A DNA stretch of 7,149 nt from Bifidobacterium sp. UBA6881. GTDB lineage: Bacteria > Actinomycetota > Actinomycetes > Actinomycetales > Bifidobacteriaceae. Positions 1 to 3,910 of the stretch are shown piece by piece. Position numbers and translations under genes: made by a program. The notes under the pieces are model-generated. The model did no database searches, was not told where the DNA came from, and was given only the letters and a program-made list of their open reading frames with translations. Positions within the stretch are counted from its first letter, which is position 1; the number at the start of each line of letters is the position of its first letter. The stretch covers positions 20,705-27,853 of the forward strand of contig DKCF01000032.1 of assembly GCA_002451435.1 (NCBI GenBank), given 5' to 3'.

Positions 1-79
1 CGGTCCCGTCTTCCATATCCGACTTCGCGGCACTCGGGTCTCCGCCCGTCATCGTTCCGATTGCCCGTTGTCGTTTCAT
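1..79 (-). CDS. Possible 5' end of a further minus-strand gene, cut by the window edge
   Basis: A stop-free minus-strand frame runs from about position 97 off the left edge. From the ATG at 79 it reads MKRQRAIGTMTGGDPSAAKS and continues to the edge. Other in-frame ATGs lie at 97 and 52. None has a convincing Shine-Dalgarno sequence, and 26 codons are too few to recognise a family. It lies downstream of nrdR in the same direction, so a co-transcribed gene is possible. It may equally be a chance open frame in GC-rich DNA. No function is proposed. Confidence 0.22.
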   Translation of the reverse strand, partial: MKRQRAIGTMTGGDPSAAKSDMEDGT

Positions 80-89
80 GATCGGCGTT

Positions 90-120
90 CCGCACATCGG
101 CGCCACGCCTAACGATGCGG
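90..120. other. Short imperfect inverted repeat after nrdR
   Basis: CCGCACATCG (90-99) can pair with CGATGCGG (113-120) with a two-base bulge, and GGCG/CGCC at 99-109 can pair inside it. It lies 10 to 40 bases past the nrdR stop. There is no T-run on either side, so it is at best a weak terminator or a structured spacer. Confidence 0.2.
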
Positions 121-129
121 CGGTTTCGA

Positions 130-582
130 CTACCTCTCCGTTTCGGACTGCAATGCGTCGATGGCCCGCTGGAAGTCCTCCAGGCTTTCGAAATTCTGGT
201 ACACGCTGGCGAACCGCATGTACGCGACCACATCCAAGTCACGCAGCGGCTTGAGAATCGCCTTGCCGATGTCCGCGGATTTCACCTGGGCCAGTCCCCT
301 CGCCCGCAGATCCTCCTCGACCTGCTGCCCCAATGTTTTCAGATCGTCTTCCCTGATCGGACGCCCCTGGCACGCCTTGCGCACGCCGGAAATCACCTTG
401 TTCCGGTCGAACGGTTCCACGTTGCCGGAGCGCTTCACCACCAACAGCATCGTGGTCTCCAATGTGGTGAAACGCTTGGAGCATTTCGGACATTCACGCC
501 TACGGCGGATGGAATGGCCATCCTCGCTGATGCGGGTATCGACCACCTTCGTATCTGGATTCTGACAAAACGGGCAATGCAT
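130..582 (-). CDS. nrdR: Transcriptional repressor NrdR of ribonucleotide reductase genes
   Basis: NrdR is a zinc-ribbon/ATP-cone repressor that senses ATP and dATP and represses nrd (ribonucleotide reductase) operons in the cytoplasm. The 150-residue product starts MHCPFCQNPDTKVVDTR, the canonical family N-terminus. Four cysteines (C3, C6, C31, C34) form the zinc ribbon, followed by the RRRREC segment. The ATP-cone domain takes up about residues 49-139 (VVKRSGNVEPFDRNK onward, then VAYMRFASVYQNF). The length is typical. An in-frame ATG eight codons upstream (606) is rejected: it sits only 3 bases after the TATAAT box at 610-615, and the family starts at MHCPFC. No clear Shine-Dalgarno sequence precedes 582, so the leader is short (about 20 bases) and weakly primed. 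It is divergent from lexA, as in other actinobacteria. No NrdR box was recognised at its own promoter. Confidence 0.95.
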   Translation of the reverse strand: MHCPFCQNPDTKVVDTRISEDGHSIRRRRECPKCSKRFTTLETTMLLVVKRSGNVEPFDRNKVISGVRKACQGRPIREDDLKTLGQQVEEDLRARGLAQVKSADIGKAILKPLRDLDVVAYMRFASVYQNFESLEDFQRAIDALQSETER

Positions 583-609
583 GGTGTCAAGAATAGACCA
601 AACCATTGA

Positions 610-615
610 ATTATA
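610..615 (-). promoter_or_regulatory. nrdR -10 box (TATAAT)
   Basis: The minus strand reads a perfect TATAAT here, 28 bases upstream of the nrdR ATG at 582. The predicted transcription start is about 603. No good -35 is visible: the hexamer 17 bases upstream (633-638) reads ATGGAA. The position of this box is the main argument against the upstream ATG at 606 unless the message is leaderless. Confidence 0.5.
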
Positions 616-687
616 GTGGCTTTGACTGTTTTTTCCATTGCAATCTCATGGATTGGGACCTTTCCGATAACCGGTCGCGGTCCCGTT

Positions 688-705
688 ATGGCACATCTGT
701 TCGAT
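688..705. promoter_or_regulatory. Second, degenerate LexA box (inverted relative to the main box)
   Basis: ATGGCACATCTGTTCGAT matches the reverse complement of the main LexA box (721-738) at 15 of 18 positions. Against the actinobacterial consensus CGAACRNRYGTTYG, the 14-mer at 690-703 matches 11 of 14. One half-site (TGTTCG) is intact and the other is eroded. Its centre is 33 bp from the centre of the main box, about three helical turns, so two LexA dimers could sit on the same DNA face. Binding is inferred. Confidence 0.5.
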
Positions 706-733
706 ACCCCGACCATATGTATCGAACAGATGT
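693..733. repeat. Perfect 15-bp inverted repeat spanning the two LexA boxes
   Basis: ACATCTGTTCGATAC (693-707) is the exact reverse complement of GTATCGAACAGATGT (719-733), separated by 11 bases. The arms contain most of the two LexA boxes, which suggests operator duplication in inverted orientation. It lies upstream of the predicted lexA transcription start, so it is not expected to be in the lexA mRNA. Confidence 0.85.
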
Positions 734-738
734 TTGAT
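721..738. promoter_or_regulatory. LexA box (SOS operator) of lexA
   Basis: CGAACAGATGTTTG at 723-736 matches every position of the actinobacterial/Bacillus-type SOS box CGAACRNRYGTTYG, and the flanks extend the palindrome to ATCGAACAGATGTTTGAT. It overlaps the proposed lexA -35 hexamer (734-739), the expected arrangement for autorepression. Self-regulation is known for LexA; its use here is inferred from sequence and position. Confidence 0.9.
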
Positions 739-762
739 TTTCTTGCCGTTCCACGTTATGCT
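734..762 (+). promoter_or_regulatory. lexA promoter
   Basis: TTGATT (734-739) and TATGCT (757-762) are separated by 17 bases, each matching the sigma-70-type consensus at 4 of 6 positions. The predicted start is near 769, giving a leader of about 20 bases with the AAAGGAG ribosome-binding site (777-783). The LexA box overlaps the -35, so bound LexA would block RNA polymerase. Confidence 0.6.
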
Positions 763-789
763 GAAAGGCATATCAGAAAGGAGCCCACC

Positions 790-1509
790 GTGAGCACCAT
801 CCCTTTCCCTTCCGGCAAGAACGCGGCGCGCCCGGACGAAAGCACGTTGACCGACCGTCAGCGCAAAGTGCTGAACGCCATCACCACGCATCTCGCGGAA
901 CGCGGTTTCGTTCCTTCCTTCAGGGAAATAGGCGAGGCATCGGGGCTGAAAAGCCCTTCCTCGGTGAAGCACCAACTCCAAGTGCTTGAGGAAAAGGGCT
1001 TCATCAGAATGAACGCCAACAAGGGGCGTGCCATCGAAGTGGTCGGGGTCGACGAGGGCGCCAATCGTTCCAATACTCCGGCGGCCGACATCATCCCGTT
1101 CCCGACACCGGACGAATCCAGCGAATCCATCATGGCGTCGCATGACGTTCCGCTTGTCGGCCGTATCGCGGCCGGCGCTCCCATCACCGCGGAACAGCAC
1201 ATCGATGACGTGATGCGTCTTCCGGAAAGGCTCACCGGCACCGGAAAACTCTTCATGCTTGAGGTCCATGGCGATTCGATGGTCGACGCCGCCATCTGCG
1301 ACGGCGATTTCGTCGTGGTGCGCGAGCAGAGCAACGCGGAAAACGGCGACATCGTCGCCGCGCTGCTGGATGACGAGGCGACGGTGAAAACCTTCCGCAA
1401 AGACCATGGGCATATCTGGCTGATGCCCCACAATCCCGCCTACTCCCCCATCGACGGAACCCATGCGCAGATCATGGGCAAAGTCGTCACCGTGCTTCGC
1501 AAGATCTGA
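790..1509 (+). CDS. lexA: SOS-response repressor LexA (self-cleaving)
   Basis: LexA represses DNA-repair genes and is inactivated by RecA-stimulated self-cleavage after DNA damage. The product has 239 residues. An N-terminal winged helix-turn-helix (about residues 20-85) includes SFREIGEASGLKSPSSVKHQ as the recognition region. A linker of about 30 residues leads to the S24 peptidase-like domain. The cleavage site is Ala128-Gly129 in VGRIAAG. The catalytic dyad is Ser163 (VHGDSM) and Lys200 (TVKTF), so all residues needed for autocleavage are present. The start is GTG at 790, preceded by AAAGGAG with 6 bases of spacing. The frame stays open upstream to 616, but that part would encode the promoter and operator. 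The gene is divergent from nrdR and convergent with the CDF gene, 32 bases apart and with no clear terminator between them. Autoregulation is likely through the LexA boxes upstream. Confidence 0.97.
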   Translation: MSTIPFPSGKNAARPDESTLTDRQRKVLNAITTHLAERGFVPSFREIGEASGLKSPSSVKHQLQVLEEKGFIRMNANKGRAIEVVGVDEGANRSNTPAADIIPFPTPDESSESIMASHDVPLVGRIAAGAPITAEQHIDDVMRLPERLTGTGKLFMLEVHGDSMVDAAICDGDFVVVREQSNAENGDIVAALLDDEATVKTFRKDHGHIWLMPHNPAYSPIDGTHAQIMGKVVTVLRKI

Positions 1510-1541
1510 GCCATACCCGACGAATATCCGGTGCGGGCGTG
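1510..1541. other. Convergent lexA/CDF spacer, no clear terminator
   Basis: Only 32 bases separate the lexA stop from the CDF stop. CCCG and CGGG could form a 4-bp stem across most of the spacer, but there is no T-run on either strand. Transcripts from the two genes may therefore overlap at their 3' ends. Confidence 0.4.
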
Positions 1542-2480
1542 TCATGAATGCATTTCGGCTTTGCTCGCCGAACTGTATCCTTCCGGTTCGAGCTGGAATG
1601 TGGTATGCGGCACGGAGACGGTGAAATGCTCGCGCAGGCAATCCTGCAGTTGGGAAAGAATCTCCGCGGCGTCATCCATGCTCAGCCCCCGCTCCACGAC
1701 CACGTGGGCCATAAATATCGGCATGCCCGTCGCTACCGTGCTGGCATGCAAATCGTGCGCCGCCACGACATGCGGCACACGTTCGAGGTGCGCGCGCACC
1801 TCATCGAGGTCCAATCCTTTCGGTGTCTCCTCCAAGAGCACGCGAACCGCGTTGCGCAGAAGAACGAGCGCGCGCGGAATCATCATCAGCGCGATGACAC
1901 CACCGGCCACGGCGTCGAAGCCGGTCCAACCCGTGCTGATCAACACGATTGCGGATACGATGACGGCGACAGAGCCCAGCGCGTCGTTCATCACTTCCAG
2001 AAACGCGGCCTTCATGTTCATGTTGTCCTCGCTCTGCGAGGCGAGGATGAATATGGAGCCCACATTGGCGGCGAGGCCGATAACGCCCATGAACAACAGC
2101 AGACGAACATCGTGGATTCCATCGGCGGAACCTCCGAACAAGCGCATGCCGGCCTCGACCAGCGCATATACGCCGACGAGCAGCAGCACCAACGCGCCGA
2201 CCGCCGCGGTAAGCACTTCGAGTCTGGCCCAACCCCAAGTGCGCTTGCTGTTCGGTTTGCGTCGCATCAATATCGCGGTAACGGTGGAGGCGATCAATAC
2301 CGACATATCGGTGAGCATATGCCCCGCATCTACGAGCAGGGCCAGTGAATCCGTCAGCACCGCGCTGACCACTTCCGCCATGAACACCGTCGAGGTGAGG
2401 GCGAGCGAAAGCATCAGCCGGCGCTGGTGCCCCGCGTTCCCATCAACCGTCCTATGCATGTTTCCATGATCATGCGCCAT
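1542..2480 (-). CDS. Cation diffusion facilitator (CzcD/ZnT-like divalent metal exporter)
   Basis: This is an inner-membrane proton/metal antiporter of the CDF family that probably exports Zn2+ or a similar divalent ion. The 312-residue protein has a short His-containing N-terminus (MAHDHGNMH) and six hydrophobic segments at about residues 22-42, 46-70, 87-112, 125-148, 159-182 and 188-208. The cytoplasmic C-terminal domain covers about 210-300. The helix-2 metal motif is intact: DAGHMLTD, with His54 and Asp58. In helix 5 the usual HxxxD reads ExxxD (FLEVMNDALGSV, Glu162 and Asp166). The start is the ATG at 2480, with only a weak GGAA-type ribosome-binding site. It is on the same strand as ldh but separated by 266 bases and a strong terminator, so it is probably a separate unit. 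A Zur-like palindrome lies 63-77 bases upstream. The substrate cannot be fixed from sequence. Confidence 0.9.
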   Translation of the reverse strand: MAHDHGNMHRTVDGNAGHQRRLMLSLALTSTVFMAEVVSAVLTDSLALLVDAGHMLTDMSVLIASTVTAILMRRKPNSKRTWGWARLEVLTAAVGALVLLLVGVYALVEAGMRLFGGSADGIHDVRLLLFMGVIGLAANVGSIFILASQSEDNMNMKAAFLEVMNDALGSVAVIVSAIVLISTGWTGFDAVAGGVIALMMIPRALVLLRNAVRVLLEETPKGLDLDEVRAHLERVPHVVAAHDLHASTVATGMPIFMAHVVVERGLSMDDAAEILSQLQDCLREHFTVSVPHTTFQLEPEGYSSASKAEMHS

Positions 2481-2522
2481 GCGATTTCCATTCCGTCATA
2501 TCCGTAATCCGTAGCATTGGGA

Positions 2523-2541
2523 AAGCGAACTGAAATCGCTT
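2523..2541. repeat. Small inverted repeat upstream of the CDF gene
   Basis: AAGCGA (2523-2528) and TCGCTT (2536-2541) form a perfect 6-bp inverted repeat around a 7-base centre. It lies between the Zur-like site and the CDF start codon. It could be part of the same operator or a leader hairpin, or it may be chance. Confidence 0.25.
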
Positions 2542-2542
2542 C

Positions 2543-2557
2543 TCAATACCATTTTCA
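2543..2557 (-). promoter_or_regulatory. Candidate metal-responsive operator (Zur-like) for the CDF gene
   Basis: The minus strand reads TGAAAATGGTATTGA. As I remember it, the actinobacterial Zur consensus is the palindrome TGAAAATGATTTTCA, and this site matches 12 of 15 positions with one half-site perfect. An ArsR/SmtB-type metal sensor is an alternative binder. Its place just upstream of a metal-exporter gene supports a regulatory role. The regulator itself is not in the window and binding is inferred. Confidence 0.35.
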
Positions 2558-2572
2558 TTTGCCGTGAAACGC

Positions 2573-2602
2573 GGAAACCCCAGCCCGAAGGCTGGGGTTT
2601 CC
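2573..2602 (-). terminator. Strong hairpin terminator downstream of ldh
   Basis: A perfect 13-bp stem (2573-2585 with 2590-2602) closes a 4-base loop. In the minus-strand transcript the loop is UUCG closed by C-G, the exceptionally stable C(UUCG)G tetraloop. The 3' arm of the stem includes GGGGTTTCC, but the U-tract is short. This orientation fits termination of ldh, whose stop lies 145 bases upstream. It would also insulate the CDF gene. On the plus strand the loop is CGAA, less characteristic. Confidence 0.8.
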
Positions 2603-2746
2603 AGTGGTGAGCCCAACGACCCACCATCGTGCTGACGTATTCATGACGACATATGGGTGCCGAACCGTCGAACAGTTCAAAGACCCGCGCGCCGAACGCG
2701 CATGGCCTCGACCATCACGGCCGACGTTCCGCCGCCATGCCGCGCA
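2603..2746 (-). other. Long ldh 3' untranslated region, no gene seen
   Basis: Between the ldh stop and its terminator lie 144 bases without a credible gene on either strand. The minus strand can form local stems, for example GCATGGC with GCCATGC, and GCGCG/CGCGC around CCGAA near 2687-2701. I saw no repeat family, tRNA-like element or riboswitch core. A structured or processed 3' UTR is possible but unproven. Confidence 0.35.
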
Positions 2747-3709
2747 TCAGAAGCCGAACTGGGCTGCGGTCTCCTTCAGCGTCTCCGCGGAGCGCTTCAG
2801 GGCGGCCAGCTCGCCGTCGGACACCGGGGTGTTGATGGCGGTGTTGACGCCGGAGCGGTTCAGCAGGGTCGGCACGGACATGCACACGTCGGAGATGCCG
2901 TGGAAGTCGTGCAGCATGGAGCTCACCGGCAGAATGCGGTTGGAGTCGCGCAGCACGGCCTCGACGATGTCGACGCCGGACATGCCGATGGCGTAGTTGG
3001 TGGCGCCCTTGCCGTTGATGATCTTGTACGCGGCGTTCTTGACTTCCTGGTGGATCTTCTCACGAACGTCGGCGTCCAGAGGAGCGTGGCCCGGCAGCGG
3101 AGCCCAGTCGCACATCGGGACGCCACCGATGGTGGCGGAGGACCACAGCGGGACTTCGGAGTCGCCGTGCTCACCGGCGATGTAGGCGTGCACGTTCTTG
3201 ACGTTGACGCCGGTCTGCTGGCCGATCAGGAAGCGCAGACGAGCGGAATCCAGGTTGGTGCCGGAGCCGAACACCTGGTTCGCCGGAAGACCGGAGATCT
3301 TCTGTGCGACGTGGGTCGCGATGTCGACCGGGTTGGTGATGAGCATGTAGATGGCGTTCGGGGCGACCTTCACCAGACCAGGAATGATGGCGTTGAGGAT
3401 CTTGATGGTGGCGCCGACCAGCTCCAGACGGGACTGGCCCGGCTTCTGGCGCGGACCCGCGGTGATGACGATCATATCGGCGTCGCGGCAGATCTCCGGG
3501 TCGTCGGAACCGGCGATGGACACGGTCGGGTAGAAGCTGGAGCCGTGCTGCATGTCGAGCACCTCGGCCTCGACGCGTTCCTTGGCGATGTCCTCGAGCA
3601 CGATCTCGCGGGCGACGCCACGCTGGGCGGCCGCGAAAGCGAGCGTGGAACCGACAGCGCCGGCACCGATGATAGCGAGCTTCGTGGGCTTAATTAGTGA
3701 ATCCACCAT
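2747..3709 (-). CDS. ldh: L-lactate dehydrogenase
   Basis: This cytoplasmic enzyme reduces pyruvate to L-lactate and regenerates NAD+, the lactate branch at the end of the bifid shunt. The 320-residue product has the NAD-binding loop GAGAVG at 15-20. The active-site loop GPRQKPGQSR carries Gln88 and substrate-contacting Arg94. NLDSAR gives Asp154 and Arg157, and GEHGDSEVP carries the catalytic His181. The family's pyruvate-specific glutamine (Gln88) argues for lactate rather than malate dehydrogenase. The sequence and the C-terminus (LKETAAQFGF) agree closely with the bifidobacterial enzyme, whose members I recall as allosterically activated by fructose 1,6-bisphosphate. The start is the ATG at 3709, because the AAGGAGAGG ribosome-binding site lies just upstream, inside a 7-codon extension of the frame. 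The gene is flanked by a UUCG terminator and a complex upstream regulatory region, so it is probably monocistronic. Confidence 0.97.
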   Translation of the reverse strand: MVDSLIKPTKLAIIGAGAVGSTLAFAAAQRGVAREIVLEDIAKERVEAEVLDMQHGSSFYPTVSIAGSDDPEICRDADMIVITAGPRQKPGQSRLELVGATIKILNAIIPGLVKVAPNAIYMLITNPVDIATHVAQKISGLPANQVFGSGTNLDSARLRFLIGQQTGVNVKNVHAYIAGEHGDSEVPLWSSATIGGVPMCDWAPLPGHAPLDADVREKIHQEVKNAAYKIINGKGATNYAIGMSGVDIVEAVLRDSNRILPVSSMLHDFHGISDVCMSVPTLLNRSGVNTAINTPVSDGELAALKRSAETLKETAAQFGF

Positions 3710-3725
3710 GTGCTTACCTCTCCTT
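3710..3725 (-). promoter_or_regulatory. ldh ribosome-binding site
   Basis: The minus strand reads AAGGAGAGG followed by TAAGCAC and the ATG at 3709, so the GGAGAGG core is 7 bases from the start. This strong site fits a highly expressed glycolytic gene and fixes the start codon. Confidence 0.85.
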
Positions 3726-3736
3726 AGCAAGAATGT

Positions 3737-3751
3737 CCCGCTGATGGCGGG
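3737..3751 (-). other. 5' UTR hairpin of ldh
   Basis: CCCGC (3737-3741) pairs with GCGGG (3747-3751) around a 5-base loop. In the ldh mRNA the hairpin ends about 12 bases upstream of the Shine-Dalgarno sequence. It could stabilise the leader or, less likely, affect initiation. No riboswitch class is recognised. Confidence 0.35.
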
Positions 3752-3773
3752 TTTCTCTGAGATTTTCTTTTTT

Positions 3774-3779
3774 ACTCTA
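3774..3779 (-). promoter_or_regulatory. Candidate ldh -10 element
   Basis: The minus strand reads TAGAGT, within TAGATAGAGTAAAAAAG, 64 bases upstream of the start codon in the most AT-rich part of the region. No acceptable -35 is found at 16 to 18 bases (GGTGAA at 17), so promoter strength may depend on an activator bound upstream. TAGATA at 3778-3783 is an alternative. Confidence 0.3.
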
Positions 3780-3794
3780 TCTACACATCATGAC

Positions 3795-3812
3795 GTTTCA
3801 CCATGGCGAAAC
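3795..3812. promoter_or_regulatory. Imperfect 18-bp palindrome upstream of ldh
   Basis: GTTTCACCATGGCGAAAC is palindromic at 16 of 18 positions, with only the A/C pair at positions 6 and 13 breaking symmetry. Its right half is the first unit of the tandem repeat at 3803-3832. It looks like a protein-binding site close to or overlapping the promoter. The binder is not recognised. Confidence 0.4.
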
Positions 3813-3832
3813 ATGGCGGAAAGTGGCGAAAA
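3803..3832. repeat. Three tandem 10-bp repeats upstream of ldh
   Basis: The units ATGGCGAAAC, ATGGCGGAAA and GTGGCGAAAA follow one another with no gap. TGGCG recurs at 3804, 3814 and 3824, a period of exactly 10 bases. The array is non-coding, 94 to 123 bases upstream of the ldh start codon, between the LacI-type operator and the candidate -10. The period is close to one helical turn, suggesting cooperative sites for a regulator. Confidence 0.7.
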
Positions 3833-3853
3833 AGTGATTTGCGTCACACTCGC

Positions 3854-3867
3854 TGTGAGCGCTCACA
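3854..3867. promoter_or_regulatory. LacI-family operator upstream of ldh
   Basis: TGTGAGCGCTCACA is a perfect 14-bp palindrome with a central CG, the hallmark of LacI/GalR-family operators and identical to the core of the ideal symmetric lac operator. It lies 145-158 bases upstream of the ldh start and about 75 bases upstream of the candidate -10. In Bifidobacterium breve the LacI-type regulators AraQ and MalR1 are known to control central-carbon genes, so one of these is the likely binder. The upstream position allows activation rather than simple promoter block. Confidence 0.75.
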
Positions 3868-3910
3868 ATCATGCGAGCCCGTTGCGCCGCAGTCGATTGC
3901 CGCCGTCATG

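Noticed and set aside
616..789. Upstream extension of the lexA frame (58 codons starting at GTG 616)
   Set aside because: It would encode the promoter, both LexA boxes and the ribosome-binding site. AAAGGAG with 6-base spacing fixes the GTG at 790, and the product then has normal LexA length.
583..789. NrdR box in the nrdR promoter region
   Set aside because: I looked for an ACACWATATNTTGNGT-like site and found none, so autoregulation by NrdR is not claimed.
1531..2469. Long plus-strand open frames opposite the CDF gene
   Set aside because: They are antisense shadows in GC-rich DNA, rich in Ser, Thr and Arg and without recognisable motifs, while the minus strand encodes a clear six-helix CDF.
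2657..3697. Plus-strand frame of 346 codons opposite ldh
   Set aside because: Its composition (Gly, Val, Asp and His rich) is a reflection of ldh codon usage, and the minus strand encodes an intact lactate dehydrogenase.
3803..3832. CRISPR-like or minisatellite interpretation of the 10-bp repeats
   Set aside because: The units are 10 bp, gapless and only three in number, with no spacers; they fit a protein-binding array better.
3868..3910. Terminator of hflX
   Set aside because: The LacI palindrome could form a hairpin in RNA, but no T-run follows in the hflX direction and its perfect operator sequence explains it better.
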